The notes below the pieces were generated by a model. It saw nothing but the letters and a program-made list of their open reading frames with translations, did no database searches and was not told the DNA's origin. Position numbers and translations under genes: made by a program. A DNA stretch of 64,000 bases from Microbispora bryophytorum (GTDB lineage: Bacteria; Actinomycetota; Actinomycetes; Streptosporangiales; Streptosporangiaceae): positions 230,964-294,963 of the forward strand of contig NZ_VIRL01000007.1 in NCBI RefSeq assembly GCF_006874465.1, in the 5' to 3' direction. Below are positions 43,001 to 53,787 of this stretch, piece after piece (the stretch's first letter is position 1; every line of letters starts with the position of its first letter).

Positions 43001-43615
43001 CTATCCGCCGGCCACGTACTCGACGGACGCGTCGAGCAGCCACTCCGCGACGTACGCCGCGAAAGACGAGCGCACCAGCAGGCGGAAGCCGTCCGCACCG
43101 GCGACCAGGACGACTCCCGCCCTGGCCAGCATGGTCTGGGCGACCCGGCCCGGGCCGAACACGCGAGGGTGCAGGTCCAGCGCGCAGCCGTGGGCCAGCA
43201 CGTCCCGCGCGCGGTCCCCGGCGACCACCAGGGTGGTGCGCTGGGCCGACACGTCGACGACCGAGACGTGCTCGCCGTCCGCCGCCTCGGTAAGCCGCTC
43301 CACAAGCCCCGGGGCGGCGCCGTCGGGACCGACCACCAGCCACTCGTCGGGCCCGAGCCACAGCACCTCGAGGTCACCGCCGCCCGCCGCGGTGCCGGGC
43401 TCCACCGGCAGCGGCACGCCGATCGCCGTCCCGATGCGCTCCGCCGCCGGGCTCTTGGGGTCCACCCGCAGGTTGATCTGGGTCAGGAACGGGATCTCGG
43501 CCAGGCGCAGGCCGCCGCCCGCGCTCGCCGCCTCGAACCTGGCCGCGAACGCCGCGGCCGGGCTCCTGCGCTCAGCCATCGACGCAGCCACCGACGCAGC
43601 CACCGAATCAGCCAT
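43001..43615 (-). CDS. soxG: sarcosine oxidase gamma subunit
   Basis: Smallest flavin-free helper subunit of heterotetrameric sarcosine oxidase; fold related to the folate-binding GcvT domain (EVLWLGPDEWLVVGPDG, VSVVDVSAQRTTLVVAG). 204 residues. ATG 43615 lies eight bases inside the end of soxA and has AAGGAG upstream. The N-terminus MADSVAASVAASMAE comes from a short DNA repeat. It is last in the operon dmg-glyA-soxB-soxD-soxA-soxG. Confidence 0.88.
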   Translation of the reverse strand: MADSVAASVAASMAERRSPAAAFAARFEAASAGGGLRLAEIPFLTQINLRVDPKSPAAERIGTAIGVPLPVEPGTAAGGGDLEVLWLGPDEWLVVGPDGAAPGLVERLTEAADGEHVSVVDVSAQRTTLVVAGDRARDVLAHGCALDLHPRVFGPGRVAQTMLARAGVVLVAGADGFRLLVRSSFAAYVAEWLLDASVEYVAGG

Positions 43616-46517
43616 CGCGACGCGCTCCTTCCGGGTCGTACAGGACGTGGGAGGTCACGGTGACGGGCACCAGGTCCGCCCCGACCGGTGCGTACAGCCG
43701 CTCGCCGACCCGCTCGCGCCCGCCGCTCACCAGCGCGAGCGCGAACGTACGGCCCAGCGCGGCGCTGCGGTAGCTGGAGGTGACGAAGCCGAGCGTGGGC
43801 ACCGGCGGCTCGGGCAGCGCCGAGGTCTCCACAAGGTGGGCGCCCTCGGGCAGCAGCACGCCGGGGTCCTCCGGCAGGAGGCCGACCAGGTGTTTGCGAT
43901 CGGGCCGGGAGGTGTCCGCTCGGGCGAAGGACCGCTTGCCGACGAAGTCGGCCTTCTTCTTCGAGACGATCCACTCCATGCCGAGGTCCTGCGGAGTGAC
44001 CGTGCCGTCGGTGTCCTGGCCGACGATCGGGAACCCCTTCTCGGCGCGCAGCACGTGCATGGTCTCGGTGCCGTACGGCGTGACCTCGCCGGAGGCCATG
44101 ACCGCCTCCCACAGGGCGAGCCCGGACCAGGAGGACACGTTGATTTCGTAGGCCAGCTCGCCGGAGAAGCTGATCCGGCAGACCCGCGCCTCGATCCCGG
44201 CCACCTCGGCGTCCCGCCACGTCATGAACGGGAAGCTGTCGTTGTCCACCGCGAGGCCGGGCGCGAGCCGCGCCAGCACCTCGCGGGAACGCGGCCCGAC
44301 GAGCGCCACGGTCGCCCACTGCTCGGTGACCGAGGTGCAGCAGACCCGCAGGTCCGGCCACTCGGTCTGCAGCCACTCCTCCATCCAGTCGAGCACCGCC
44401 GCCGCGTTGCCGGTGGTCGTGGTGACGAGGAAGCGGTCGTCCGCCAGGCGGATGACGGTGCCGTCGTCGAAGACCATGCCGTCGGGGCGGCACATCACGC
44501 CATAGCGGATGGACCCGACCTTGAGGGTGCTCATCATGTTCGTGTAGAGCCGGTCGAGGAGCACGGCCGCGTCGGGCCCGACCACGTCGATCTTCCCGAG
44601 CGTGGAGGCGTCCATCGCGGCCACGTCCTCGCGTGCCGCCCGGCACTCGCGCAGCACGGCGGCCTCCATGTCCTCACCCGGGTCCTCACCCGGGCCCTCG
44701 CCCCGCCGGGGGTAGTACCAGGGCCGCTTCCACTGTCCGACGTTCTCGAACAGCGCCCCGCGCGCCACGTGCCACTCGTGCATGGCGGTGACGCGCACCG
44801 GGTCGTGCAGCGGTCCCCGGTCGCGGCCCGCCAGCGCGGCGAACGAGACCGGCGTGTACGGCGCGCGGAACGTCGTGGTGCCCAGCTCGGCGACGTCGAC
44901 GCCGAGCGCGTGCGCCACGACGCCGCCGGTCAGCAGGCCGGACGTCTTGCCCTGGTCGTGGGCCGTGCCGGCGGTGGTGTAGCGCTTGACGTGCTCGACC
45001 GAGGTGAGCCCCGCGCCCACCGCGCGCAGCACCTCTCCCACTGTGACGTCCCGCTGCAGGTCCACGAAGTGCGTGCCGTAGTCGCCGCCGTCTCCTGGGG
45101 CCTCGACTAGCCACAGGTGCTCGGCGGGCGCGGCGGCCGGCTCCTCCCCGGCGGACGGCACGGCTGTCCCGGACGGCACAGCTGGTCCGGCCGGCACGGC
45201 GAACCCGGCGGCGGCCAGCGCGCGGCGGCCCGCCTCGGCGCCGTCCTCCAGGCAGGCCCGCAGCGTACGGACGCCCCTGGCGAACCCCGCCGCCTCCACC
45301 GCCTGACGCGTCTCGCCGGGCGTGAAGGCGCCCAGCTCCTCGTCGTACCGCAGCGTGCCCCCGGCCTGGCTGAACAGGTGCACCACCGGCGTCCAGCCGC
45401 CGGACACGAGCAGCAGGTCGGCGGGGATCTCCCGCGCCTGGCCACCCTCTCGCGAAGCGACCTCGACCGAGGAGACCTCGCCCTCGCCCTTCGCCGCGGT
45501 GACCACGTGGCCGGTCAGGACCTCGAGGCCGCGCTCGGCGCAGCGCGCCGCCCACGCCTCGCCGGGAGCCTGCCTCACGTCGGCGATCGCGGCGATCTCC
45601 ACCCCCGCGTCGGCGAGGTCGAGCGCCGCGGCGTACGCGCTGTCGTTGGTGGTGAACACCACCGCCCGGCGCCCGGGCAGGACGCGGTAGTGGTTCGCGT
45701 ACGTGCGGGCCGCGCCGGCCAGCATCACCCCGGGCAGGTCGTTCCCGGCGAAGGCGACGAACCGCTCGTGCCCGCCGGTCGCCAGCACCACGCGCCCGGC
45801 CCGGATCCGCCACACGCGCTCGCGCGCCACGTCGGCGGGGGCCGCGGCGCCCAGGTGGTTCGTCCGGCGCTCGACCGCGATGACGTGGTTGTCGTCGTAG
45901 TGACCGAGGACCGTGGTGCGGCGCAGCACGCGCACCTCCGGCAGGGCCGCCAGCGCGGCGACCTCCTCGGCCGCCCACTCGCGGCCCGGCCTGCCGTCGA
46001 GCGTCTCGGCCGTGCCGAGCAGGCTGCCGCCCGGCTCGGGCCGCTCGTCGGCGAGGATCACCCGGGCCCCGGCCCGCGCGGCGACGCCCGCGGCGGCGAT
46101 GCCGGCCGGTCCCGCGCCGACCACGAGCACGTCGCAGTGCGCGTGCACGGCGTCGTAGCGTGCCGGGTCGGGCCGGTCGGCCAGCCTGCCCTGTCCCGGC
46201 AGGCCCGTGGCGACCAGGCCGTCGTACAGCTCGACGGTCGTCGCCTGGAGCATGGGCTCGGGGAAGGGCTCCTCGATCTGGACGAGCGCGTTCGGCTCCT
46301 CGCTGCCCGCCGCGTACACGCCGCGCGGGCGGCCGAGCCTGATGCTGCTCGCCACCGCGCGCACGCCGTTGGCGAGCAGCGCCGAGGCCAGCGTGTCGCC
46401 CTCCAGGCCCTCGTACTCCCGGCCGTCGAACCGGAAGCGCAGCACTCGCCCGCTCGCTCCCTCACGACGGTGCGGTTGTGCGGCGGCCCCGCCGGTTCGC
46501 TCGCTACGCTCGCTCAT
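43608..46517 (-). CDS. soxA: sarcosine oxidase alpha subunit
   Basis: 969 residues, normal for SoxA. Order: N-terminal ferredoxin-like (2Fe-2S fold without the cluster cysteines) segment FRFDGREYEGLEGDTLASALLANG; an NAD(P)-binding Rossmann domain VVGAGPAGIAAAGVAARAG near 131; a second dinucleotide domain with AVVFTTNDSAYAAALDLADAG; and a C-terminal GcvT-type folate domain (DASTLGKIDVVGPDAAVLLD ... [13 protein letters not shown] end) that captures formaldehyde from sarcosine as 5,10-methylene-THF. ATG 46517 overlaps the soxD stop. Confidence 0.95.
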   Translation of the reverse strand: MSERSERTGGAAAQPHRREGASGRVLRFRFDGREYEGLEGDTLASALLANGVRAVASSIRLGRPRGVYAAGSEEPNALVQIEEPFPEPMLQATTVELYDGLVATGLPGQGRLADRPDPARYDAVHAHCDVLVVGAGPAGIAAAGVAARAGARVILADERPEPGGSLLGTAETLDGRPGREWAAEEVAALAALPEVRVLRRTTVLGHYDDNHVIAVERRTNHLGAAAPADVARERVWRIRAGRVVLATGGHERFVAFAGNDLPGVMLAGAARTYANHYRVLPGRRAVVFTTNDSAYAAALDLADAGVEIAAIADVRQAPGEAWAARCAERGLEVLTGHVVTAAKGEGEVSSVEVASREGGQAREIPADLLLVSGGWTPVVHLFSQAGGTLRYDEELGAFTPGETRQAVEAAGFARGVRTLRACLEDGAEAGRRALAAAGFAVPAGPAVPSGTAVPSAGEEPAAAPAEHLWLVEAPGDGGDYGTHFVDLQRDVTVGEVLRAVGAGLTSVEHVKRYTTAGTAHDQGKTSGLLTGGVVAHALGVDVAELGTTTFRAPYTPVSFAALAGRDRGPLHDPVRVTAMHEWHVARGALFENVGQWKRPWYYPRRGEGPGEDPGEDMEAAVLRECRAAREDVAAMDASTLGKIDVVGPDAAVLLDRLYTNMMSTLKVGSIRYGVMCRPDGMVFDDGTVIRLADDRFLVTTTTGNAAAVLDWMEEWLQTEWPDLRVCCTSVTEQWATVALVGPRSREVLARLAPGLAVDNDSFPFMTWRDAEVAGIEARVCRISFSGELAYEINVSSWSGLALWEAVMASGEVTPYGTETMHVLRAEKGFPIVGQDTDGTVTPQDLGMEWIVSKKKADFVGKRSFARADTSRPDRKHLVGLLPEDPGVLLPEGAHLVETSALPEPPVPTLGFVTSSYRSAALGRTFALALVSGGRERVGERLYAPVGADLVPVTVTSHVLYDPEGARRDG

Positions 46518-46798
46518 GCGATCACCGGCCGCGGCTCGCCCGCCCGGTAGACGGCGTGGATCTCGTTGGTGGCGGTGTCACGCACGGCGTTGAACCAGCG
46601 GCGGCAACCGGCGGTGTGGCTCCACCGCTCCGCGAACAGGCCCTCGGGATTGTCGCGGAAGAACAGGTAGCGGGCCCACTCCTCGTCGGAGAGGGCGGCC
46701 GGGTCCTCCGGATAGGCGACGTGAGCCTGCCCCCCGTAGTGGAACTCGGCCTCGTCCCGCGGCCCGCACCACGGGCAGGCGATCAGCAGCATTGGCAC
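46514..46798 (-). CDS. soxD: sarcosine oxidase delta subunit
   Basis: 94-residue zinc protein of the sarcosine oxidase complex: CPWCGPRDEAEFHYGGQAH at the start, and SHTAGCRRWFNAVRDTATNEI, which supplies further zinc ligands (His and Cys). It sits between soxB (10 bp) and soxA (overlap), the standard BDAG order. Confidence 0.95.
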   Translation of the reverse strand: MPMLLIACPWCGPRDEAEFHYGGQAHVAYPEDPAALSDEEWARYLFFRDNPEGLFAERWSHTAGCRRWFNAVRDTATNEIHAVYRAGEPRPVIA

Positions 46799-46808
46799 TC
46801 CGAGACAA

Positions 46809-48071
46809 TCAGTGGGCGACGGCGGCGGCGCCGTGCTCGTCGACGAGCTTGCCGGTGGTGAACCGGTCGAGCGAGAAGGGGGCGTTGAGGGGGTGCGGCT
46901 CGCCGGTGGCCACGGTGTGGGCGTAGCACCAGCCGACGCCCGGGGTGGCCTTGAACCCTCCGGTGCCCCAGCCGCAGTTGACGTACAGGTCCTCGACGGG
47001 GGTGAGTCCGACGACGGGCGAGGCGTCGGGGGTGACGTCCACCACGCCGCCCCAGGTCCGCAGCACGTGCGCCCGGGCGAAGACGGGGAACAGCTCCAGC
47101 GCGGCCGACATCTGCCGCTCGATGATGTGGAAGGCGCCGCGCCGGCGGTAGGAGTTGGCCGCGTCGATGCCCGCGCCCATGACCAGTTCGCCCTTGTGCG
47201 CCTGGCTCACGTAGACGTGGACCGCGTTGGACATGACCACGGTGGGGTGCACCGGCTCCAGCAGCTCCGACACCAGCGCCTGCAGCGGGTGGCTCTGCAG
47301 CGGCAGCGACACCCCCGCGTACCCGGCGACGACCGAGGAGTGCCCGGCGGCGGCGAGCGCGACCTTCCCGGCCGCGATCGGGCCGCGGGTGGTCTGGACG
47401 CCGGTCACCCGGCCGTCGCGCACGTCGAGGCCGGTCACCTCACAGTGCTCGATCATGTCGACCCCGAGGTCGGCCGCCGCCTTCGCGAAGCCCCAGGCCA
47501 CGTAGTCGTGCTTGGCGATACCGGCCCGGGGCTGGTAGGTGCCGCCGAGCACCGGGTAGCGCACGTCGGGCGAGACATCGACGATCGGGCAGACCTCCTT
47601 GACCTGCTCCGGCGTCAGCCACTCGGCGTCCACGCCGTTGAGCCGGTTGGCGTTGACCCGGCGCACGCTGTCACGCACGTCCTGCAGGCTGTGCGCCAGG
47701 TTGAGCACGCCGCGCTGGCTGAACAGCAGCGGGTAGCCGAGGTCCTCCTCCAGCCCCTCCCAGAGCTTCAGCGCGTGCTCGTAGATGCCCGCGCTCTCGT
47801 CCCACAGGTAGTTGGACCGGATGATCGTGGTGTTGCGGGCCATGTTCCCGCCCGCGAGCCAGCCGCGCTCCAGCACCGCGACGTCGGTGATCCCGTGGTT
47901 CTTGGCCAGGTAGTAGGCCGTGGCCAGGCCGTGGCCGCCGCCGCCGACGATCACCACGTCGTACGCGCGCTTCGGCTCGGCCGAGCGCCACAGCCGGTCG
48001 GGGTGGTCGGGCAGGTCGGCTCCCGGAGTCCTGCGCCCTTGGGTTTCGGGGCTCGGAGTTCCGGGGCTCAT
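46809..48071 (-). CDS. soxB: sarcosine oxidase beta subunit
   Basis: 420-residue flavoprotein of the DAO family with FAD motif [22 protein letters not shown]. It carries the covalent FMN/FAD-bearing half of the sarcosine oxidase active site ([14 protein letters not shown] region). ATG 48071 overlaps the glyA stop (ATGA). It begins with a short Pro-rich leader before the conserved part. Oxidises sarcosine to glycine, releasing H2O2 and passing the methyl carbon to THF. Confidence 0.94.
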   Translation of the reverse strand: MSPGTPSPETQGRRTPGADLPDHPDRLWRSAEPKRAYDVVIVGGGGHGLATAYYLAKNHGITDVAVLERGWLAGGNMARNTTIIRSNYLWDESAGIYEHALKLWEGLEEDLGYPLLFSQRGVLNLAHSLQDVRDSVRRVNANRLNGVDAEWLTPEQVKEVCPIVDVSPDVRYPVLGGTYQPRAGIAKHDYVAWGFAKAAADLGVDMIEHCEVTGLDVRDGRVTGVQTTRGPIAAGKVALAAAGHSSVVAGYAGVSLPLQSHPLQALVSELLEPVHPTVVMSNAVHVYVSQAHKGELVMGAGIDAANSYRRRGAFHIIERQMSAALELFPVFARAHVLRTWGGVVDVTPDASPVVGLTPVEDLYVNCGWGTGGFKATPGVGWCYAHTVATGEPHPLNAPFSLDRFTTGKLVDEHGAAAVAH

Positions 48072-49348
48072 CGGGCCTCCCCGTTCAGGCCGGGGTAGAG
48101 CGGGTGCTTGGCGGCGAGGGCCTCGACCCGGGCGCGCAGCGCCGTCAGGTCCGCGCCGGGACGCAGCACCTGGGCGATCACGTCGGAGACCTCCTCGAAC
48201 TCGGGGCGGGCGAAGCCCCGGGTGGCCAGGGCCGGGGTGCCGATCCGCAGCCCCGAGGTGACCATCGGGGGCCGGGGGTCGAACGGCACCGCGTTGCGGT
48301 TGACCGTGATCCCGGCCTCGTGGAGCCGGTCCTCGGCCTGACGGCCGTCCAGCTCGGATTCGCGCAGGTCCACCAGCACCAGGTGGACGTCCGTCCCGCC
48401 GGACAGCACCCGTACGCCCGCCTCGGCGGCGTCGGGGGCGAGCAGCCGGTCGGCGAGGATCCGCGCGCCCTCCAGCGTGCGGCGCTGCCGGTCGCGGAAC
48501 CACTCACCCGCCGCGATCTTGAACGCGACGGCCTTCGCCGCGATGACGTGCTCCAGCGGGCCGCCCTGCTGACCGGGGAACACCGACGAGTTGATCTTCT
48601 TGGCGAGGTCCCCGGTGGACAGGATCACGCCGCCCCTGGGCCCGCCGAGTGTCTTGTGGGTGGTCGTGGTGACGACGTGCGCGTGCGGGACCGGCGACGG
48701 GTGCAGCCCCGCCGCGACCAGCCCGGCGAAGTGCGCCATGTCGACCATGAGGTAGGCCCCGACCTCATCGGCGATCCGCCGGAAGGCGGCGAAGTCGAGG
48801 TGCCGGGGGTAGGCCGACCATCCTGCGATGATCAGCTTGGGCCGGTGCTCGCGGGCGAGCCGCTCGACCTCCTCCATGTCCACGAGGCTGTCGCTCTCGC
48901 GGACGTGGTAGGCCACGACGTTGTAGAGCCGGCCGGAGAAGTTGATCCGCATGCCGTGGGTGAGGTGGCCGCCGTGCGCGAGGTCAAGGCCGAGGATCGT
49001 GTCGCCCGGCTCCAGCAGCGCGGACATGGCCGCCGCGTTGGCCTGCGCTCCCGAGTGGGGCTGCACGTTGGCGGCCTCCGCGCCGAACAACGCCTTCACC
49101 CGGTCGATCGCCAGCTGCTCGATCACGTCGACGTGCTCGCAGCCGCCGTAGTAGCGCCTGCCCGGGTAGCCCTCGGCGTACTTGTTCGTCAGGACCGACC
49201 CCTGGGCCTGCATGACCGAGACGGGCGCGAAGTTCTCCGACGCGATCATCTCCAGCGTGGACCGCTGGCGTTCCGTCTCCGCGCCGATCGCCGCCGCGAC
49301 CTCCGGGTCGGCCTCGGCGAGCGGCACGTCCATCACCGAATCGTTCAC
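48068..49348 (-). CDS. glyA: serine hydroxymethyltransferase
   Basis: PLP enzyme that joins glycine with 5,10-methylene-THF to give serine. 426 residues with [36 protein letters not shown], and the Schiff-base Lys in [18 protein letters not shown] 49348 has GAGGA upstream; ATG 49333 is an alternative. Its place between the dimethylglycine dehydrogenase and sarcosine oxidase genes indicates a catabolic role that uses both glycine and the methyl carbon released by demethylation. A housekeeping glyA is probably elsewhere. Confidence 0.96.
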   Translation of the reverse strand: MNDSVMDVPLAEADPEVAAAIGAETERQRSTLEMIASENFAPVSVMQAQGSVLTNKYAEGYPGRRYYGGCEHVDVIEQLAIDRVKALFGAEAANVQPHSGAQANAAAMSALLEPGDTILGLDLAHGGHLTHGMRINFSGRLYNVVAYHVRESDSLVDMEEVERLAREHRPKLIIAGWSAYPRHLDFAAFRRIADEVGAYLMVDMAHFAGLVAAGLHPSPVPHAHVVTTTTHKTLGGPRGGVILSTGDLAKKINSSVFPGQQGGPLEHVIAAKAVAFKIAAGEWFRDRQRRTLEGARILADRLLAPDAAEAGVRVLSGGTDVHLVLVDLRESELDGRQAEDRLHEAGITVNRNAVPFDPRPPMVTSGLRIGTPALATRGFARPEFEEVSDVIAQVLRPGADLTALRARVEALAAKHPLYPGLNGEAR

Positions 49349-49359
49349 TTCAGTCCTCA

Positions 49360-51798
49360 CTAGCTGCGCAGCCGTTCCATGGCGGGGTCGAACAGGGGCT
49401 CCTCGGCGACCACGGCGGTCACCCGCCGGTCGAAGTAGCCGATCTCCAGCGTCCGTCCCGGCGTGGCCAGCTCGGCGGGCAGCCAGGCGTAGGCGATGCC
49501 CTTGCCGATGGTGTAGCCGAAGGCCGCGCTGGTGACGTAGCCGACCGCGCTCTCGCCGTCGTAGACCGGTTCCTTGCCCATCACCACCTGGGTGGGGTCG
49601 TCGACGGTCAGGCAGGCAAGGCGGCGGCGCACGTTCTCCTTGCGCCGCTCCAGCGCCTCGCGGCCGATGAAGTCGCCCTTGTCCGTCTTCACCGCGAACC
49701 CGAGCCCGGCCTCGTACGGGTCGTGCTCGAAGGTCATGTCGGTGCCAAAGGACCGGTAGCCCTTCTCCAGCCGCAGGCTCGCGAAGGCGCCCCGCCCGCC
49801 GGCGATGATCCCGTGCCGCTGCCCGGCCTCCCAGAGCGTGTCCCACAGCTTGGCGCCCATGTCGGCGGTGGTGTAGAGCTCCCAGCCCAGCTCGCCGATG
49901 TACGACAGCCGCAGCGCGGTGACCGGCACGGTGCCGATGTACGCCTTCTTCGCCCGGAAGTAGCGGAAGCCCTGGTTGGAGAAGTCGGCGTCGGTCAGCG
50001 GCTGAACGAGGTCGCGGGCGCGCGGGCCCCAGACGCCGAGGCAGCAGGTGCCCGCGGTGATGTCGCGGACCATGACCGAGCCGTCCGGGGGCAGGTGGCG
50101 GTGGAACCAGTCGAGGTCGAGGTTGCCGTTGGCGCCGACCTGGAACACGTCACGGCCCAGCCGGGCGACGGTCACGTCGCTGCGGATGCCGCCGTCGGTG
50201 TCGAGCAGCAGGCAGTAGGTCACCGAGCCGACCGACTTGTCCATCTGGCCCGTCGTCAGCCGCTGCAGGAAGGCGAGGGCGCCGGGGCCGGCCACCTCCA
50301 GCCGCTTCAGCGCGGTCATGTCGTACAGCGCGACGGACTCGCGGGAGGCCTGGGCCTCCGCGCCGACGATCGGCGACCAGTAGCGCGCCGCCCAGTCGCC
50401 CGGCGTGGGGATGTCGCGTCCCTCCAGCAGGCGGGCGTTCGCGCCGTACCACTGCGGCCGCTCGTAGCCGACGGCCTCCAGGAAGAAGGCGTCCAGCTCG
50501 CGCTGCCGGGTGTGGAAGGGGCTGAGGCGGAGTGGCCGCGGCTCCTCCATCGGCTGGAGCGGGTGGATGATGTCGTAGACCTCGACGAAGTTCTGGCAGT
50601 CGCGGGCCAGCACGTAGTCGGGCGCGAGCTGGTGCGGCTCGAACCGGTTGACGTCGCACTCGTGCAAGTCAAACGAGGTGCAGTGGCCGTCGACCAGCCA
50701 TTCGGCCATCGCCCTGCCGACGCCGGCGGAGTGGGTCACCCAGACCGCCTCGGCGACCCAGAAGCCCTTCACGTCGGGCGACTCGCCCATGAGGGGCATG
50801 TGGTCCTGGGTGAAGGAGAACAGGCCGTTGATGCCCTCGTCGAGCTTCGCCGCGCGGGTGCCGGGCAGCAGCCGCTGCGTCTCGGTCCAGGCGTCCTCGA
50901 AGTCCTCCGGCGTGAACGTCATCACCGACGGCATGACCTCGGCCTCGACCACGGACAGCAGGTCCTCGGGGCCGACCGGCATCGGCCGGTGACCGTAGTA
51001 GCCGATGCCGACGCCGTCGAACCGCTGGCGGTAGTAGAGGTCGGCGTCCTGGTGCCGCAGGATCGGCAGCGTCGCCTCCTCCTCGCGTCCCGCCAGGTCG
51101 GGCACCTGGCCGGTCCAGGCGAGCTGGTGCGCGAGCGGGGTCAGCGGCAGCGGCATCCCGACCATGCCGGCGACCTTCGGCCCCCAGATGCCGGCGCAGC
51201 AGACCACGACGTCGGCGGGGATCTCGCCCTGGTCGGTCACCACCCCGGCCACCCGGCCGTCCTCGGTGCGGACGTCGAGCACCTCGTGCCGATCCAGCAC
51301 CCGTACGCCGCGGGACCGGGCGCGCCTGAGCTGCGCCTCGACCGCGCGTACGGCCTTGGCGACGCCGTCGGTGGGGATGTGCAGGCCGCCGAGCACGGCG
51401 CCGGGATCGAGCAGGGGGAAGAGCTCGGCGCATTCGGCGGGGGTGAGCAGGCGCGACTCGACGCCCCAGGACGTGGCCCAGCCGTGCCTGCGGTGCAGCT
51501 CGGCGAGCCGTTCCGGGCTGGTCGCGACCTCCAGGCCGCCGACCTGGAGGAAACAGGGCTCGCCGTCGAGGTCGAGCGAGCAGAGCTTCTCGACGGTGTA
51601 GCGCGCCATCTCGGTCATGGTCTTCGACCCGTTGATCTGAAAGACCAGTCCCGGGGCGTGCGAGGAGGAGCCTCCGGTCGCGGGCACCGGGCCCTGGTCG
51701 ACCACGGTGACGTCCGTCCAGCCCCGGGCCGACACTTCGTCGGCGAGCGCCGCACCGACGACGCCTGCTCCGATGATGACGACGCGCGGGCCCGTCAT
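49360..51798 (-). CDS. dimethylglycine dehydrogenase/oxidase, FAD and folate domains
   Basis: 812-residue two-domain enzyme. The N-terminal FAD oxidoreductase has [21 protein letters not shown], and His47 in GGSSSHAPG matches the position that carries covalent FAD in dimethylglycine dehydrogenases. The C-terminal GcvT domain (from about 430; [20 protein letters not shown] ... [14 protein letters not shown]) takes up the methyl group as methylene-THF. ATG 51798 has GGAGG five bases upstream. It is the first gene of the sox operon, 11 bp before glyA. Whether electrons go to oxygen or to an ETF cannot be told; no etfAB is nearby. Confidence 0.9.
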   Translation of the reverse strand: MTGPRVVIIGAGVVGAALADEVSARGWTDVTVVDQGPVPATGGSSSHAPGLVFQINGSKTMTEMARYTVEKLCSLDLDGEPCFLQVGGLEVATSPERLAELHRRHGWATSWGVESRLLTPAECAELFPLLDPGAVLGGLHIPTDGVAKAVRAVEAQLRRARSRGVRVLDRHEVLDVRTEDGRVAGVVTDQGEIPADVVVCCAGIWGPKVAGMVGMPLPLTPLAHQLAWTGQVPDLAGREEEATLPILRHQDADLYYRQRFDGVGIGYYGHRPMPVGPEDLLSVVEAEVMPSVMTFTPEDFEDAWTETQRLLPGTRAAKLDEGINGLFSFTQDHMPLMGESPDVKGFWVAEAVWVTHSAGVGRAMAEWLVDGHCTSFDLHECDVNRFEPHQLAPDYVLARDCQNFVEVYDIIHPLQPMEEPRPLRLSPFHTRQRELDAFFLEAVGYERPQWYGANARLLEGRDIPTPGDWAARYWSPIVGAEAQASRESVALYDMTALKRLEVAGPGALAFLQRLTTGQMDKSVGSVTYCLLLDTDGGIRSDVTVARLGRDVFQVGANGNLDLDWFHRHLPPDGSVMVRDITAGTCCLGVWGPRARDLVQPLTDADFSNQGFRYFRAKKAYIGTVPVTALRLSYIGELGWELYTTADMGAKLWDTLWEAGQRHGIIAGGRGAFASLRLEKGYRSFGTDMTFEHDPYEAGLGFAVKTDKGDFIGREALERRKENVRRRLACLTVDDPTQVVMGKEPVYDGESAVGYVTSAAFGYTIGKGIAYAWLPAELATPGRTLEIGYFDRRVTAVVAEEPLFDPAMERLRS

Positions 51799-51822
51799 AC
51801 CCACCTCCGTTGCTGCATATTC

Positions 51823-51889
51823 TGTTGCGCAATTCGCAACATTATGCGTTTAACGCAACAAGCGTGACGTGTCGCAACCCGGGTGTCAA
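51823..51889 (-). promoter_or_regulatory. promoter and tandem IclR-type operators of the dmg-glyA-sox operon
   Basis: Minus strand: TTGACA (51889-51884), 17 bp, CACGCT (51866-51861), then two abutting 19-bp sites. Site A, TGTTGCG-ttaaa-CGCATAA, is at 51860-51842; site B, TGTTGCG-aattg-CGCAACA, is at 51841-51823. Site B is a perfect dyad. Sites just downstream of the -10 would block transcription when bound, so repression relieved by inducer is expected. The same arrangement precedes purU and the formaldehyde dehydrogenase gene. Confidence 0.72.
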
Positions 51890-52020
51890 GGACCAAGAAC
51901 GGGACAAAACCACACCCCTCATCGCGTGCACAGCGGCCTGGGAAGGGCGGGCCCGCGCGAGGAGCGGCACGAGGCATGAACGTCAGTACGGAACACCACC
52001 CGGCGCCTACCGAAACCGCC

Positions 52021-52794
52021 TTACCCGAACCATCCCATCCGGGCAGACACCTCTCGGGCCGCCGTCATGACCTGCTCGGCGACCGCGGCGATCGCCGTCT
52101 CGGGCATCCGGAAGGTCGGGCCGGACGCGCTGATCGAGGCGATGACGGAGCCGTCCGCGCCGAGGACGGGCGCCGCGACGGCGCTCAGGCCGTCCTCAAG
52201 TTCGTCCACCGCCGTCGCGTACCCACGACGGCGCACCTCGGCGAGTTCCGCGCGCACCCGGCCGGGATCGGTGACGGTCCTCCCGGCGAGCACGGGCAGC
52301 GTGGCCGCCAGCACCTCCTCGCGCAGCGCCGCGGGCGCGTGCGCGAGCAGCACCTTGCCGTTGGACGTCGCGTGCAGAGGGATCCGCTGACCCACCCAGT
52401 GGTGCAGCTGGAGCGCCGACGGCCCGGCGACCTCGTCGACGTACAGGGCCTCCCGGCCGGCGAGGACGGCCACGTTGACGGTCTCCCCCACCGCGCGGGC
52501 GAGCGCCGGCGTGACGGTGCGGCTCTCGCGCACCAGGTCGAGCCGGGCGCTGGTCGCCCCGGCGAGCCTCACCACGCCCACGCCGAGCCGATATCCGCCG
52601 CGGTCGCCGTCCTGCTCGACCAGATCGTGGCGCTCCAGCGTCGCCACCAGACGGAACGCGGTGGACCTGTGCACACCGAGGCCGGCCGCGAGCTCGCTGA
52701 CGCCGAGCTCGCCGTCGCGGGCGAGCAACTTCAGGATGGTGAGCGCGCGGTCGACGGACTGTACGGCCGCCCCGTCACCTGACCCGTTGCCCAT
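52021..52794 (-). CDS. IclR-family regulator of the betaine/sarcosine island (copy 1)
   Basis: 257 residues: winged HTH (AVQSVDRALTILKLLARDGELGVSELAAGLGVHRSTAFRLVATLE) and the IclR effector domain (PLHATSNGKVLLAH, GYATAVDELEDGLSAVAAPV). It lies between the dmg operon and divergent purU, both of which carry TGTTGCG-type sites. The ATG at 52794 has TAGAGT six bases upstream and no ribosome-binding site, so a leaderless mRNA is likely. It is clearly a paralogue of the IclR at 56969-57757; even the first residues (MGN...VQSVDRA) match. Confidence 0.92.
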   Translation of the reverse strand: MGNGSGDGAAVQSVDRALTILKLLARDGELGVSELAAGLGVHRSTAFRLVATLERHDLVEQDGDRGGYRLGVGVVRLAGATSARLDLVRESRTVTPALARAVGETVNVAVLAGREALYVDEVAGPSALQLHHWVGQRIPLHATSNGKVLLAHAPAALREEVLAATLPVLAGRTVTDPGRVRAELAEVRRRGYATAVDELEDGLSAVAAPVLGADGSVIASISASGPTFRMPETAIAAVAEQVMTAAREVSARMGWFG

Positions 52795-52827
52795 GGCACA
52801 ACTCTACGCGGATCGCGCATCAAGCTC

Positions 52828-52893
52828 TTGACCTGTCCCATCCGGCAGGTCACTCTGTTGCGTATACGACACCATGTTGCGTATAGCGCACTC
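52828..52893 (+). promoter_or_regulatory. promoter and tandem IclR-type operators of purU
   Basis: TTGACC (52828-52833), 17 bp, CACTCT (52851-52856), then two abutting 19-bp sites. Site A starts TGTTGCGTATACG at 52856-52874, with a poorer right half. Site B, TGTTGCG-tatag-CGCACTC, is at 52875-52893. The spacing to the -10 is the same as in the dmg operon promoter to within a base. The purU ribosome-binding site AGGAGG follows at once. Confidence 0.7.
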
Positions 52894-52903
52894 AGGAGGC
52901 TTC

Positions 52904-53770
52904 ATGTCCGCTCGCCCGGGTCGCGAGTTCGTCCTCACGTTCTCCTGCGTCGACCGGCCGGGGATCGTCTACGCGGTGAGCGGCTTCCTCGTCCAGCACG
53001 CGGGCGACATCCTGCAGAGCCAGGAGTTCAACGACCGGACGAACGGCCACTTCTTCATGCGGGTCCACTTCGCGGTGCCCGAGGGCCGCGGCGACATCGA
53101 GGAACTGCGCCGCGGCTTCTCCTACGTCGGCGACTCCTTCCACATGACCTGGCAGCTCAAGGACGCCGTGACGCCGACGAGAGCCCTCGTCCTCGTGTCG
53201 AAGTTCGGCCACTGCGTGAACGACCTGCTCTACCGCCAGCGGGTCGGCGCGCTGAACGTCGAGATTCCCGCGATCGTCTCCAATCACCGGGACCTCGAAC
53301 CGCTGGCCGAGTTCTACGGCGTGCCGTTCCACCACGTGCCCGTCACCCCCGGCACCAAGCCCGAGGCCGAGCAGCGCGTCCTCGATCTGGCCGAGGAGCT
53401 CGGCACCGATCTGGTGGTGCTCGCCCGCTACATGCAGATCCTCAGCGACGACATGTGCAAGCGCCTCGAAGGCCGGGCGATCAACATCCACCACTCGTTC
53501 CTGCCGGGGTTCAAGGGCGCCAAGCCGTACCACCAGGCGCACGAGCGCGGCGTCAAGCTGATCGGCGCGACCGCGCACTACGTCACCGCCGACCTCGACG
53601 AGGGACCGATCATCGAGCAGGACGTGGCGCGGGTGGACCACTCGCTCGACCCGGGCGAACTCGTCACCGCGGGCCGCGACGTGGAGGCGCAGGTGCTGGC
53701 CAGGGCCGTACGCTGGCACAGCGAGAACCGCGTGCTCCTCAACGGCGACCGCACCGTCGTCTTCCGCTGA
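52904..53770 (+). CDS. purU: formyltetrahydrofolate deformylase
   Basis: Hydrolyses 10-formyl-THF to THF and formate. 288 residues: N-terminal ACT domain (FVLTFSCVDRPGIVYAVSGFL) and formyltransferase-type catalytic domain with SNHRDL, NIHHSFLPGFKGAKPYHQA and the catalytic Asp in HYVTADLDEGPIIEQD. ATG 52904 is chosen for AGGAGG four bases upstream; ATG 52874 lies inside the operator. In this setting it frees THF for the demethylating enzymes and feeds formate to the formate dehydrogenase encoded nearby. Confidence 0.95.
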   Translation: MSARPGREFVLTFSCVDRPGIVYAVSGFLVQHAGDILQSQEFNDRTNGHFFMRVHFAVPEGRGDIEELRRGFSYVGDSFHMTWQLKDAVTPTRALVLVSKFGHCVNDLLYRQRVGALNVEIPAIVSNHRDLEPLAEFYGVPFHHVPVTPGTKPEAEQRVLDLAEELGTDLVVLARYMQILSDDMCKRLEGRAINIHHSFLPGFKGAKPYHQAHERGVKLIGATAHYVTADLDEGPIIEQDVARVDHSLDPGELVTAGRDVEAQVLARAVRWHSENRVLLNGDRTVVFR

Positions 53771-53787
53771 CCCTTTGCCGAGTACGT

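Noticed and set aside
49349..51900. A glycine or SAM-type riboswitch ahead of glyA or the DMGDH gene
   Set aside because: The gap before glyA is only 11 bp and the leader before DMGDH is filled by the operator sites; no aptamer-like structure was seen.
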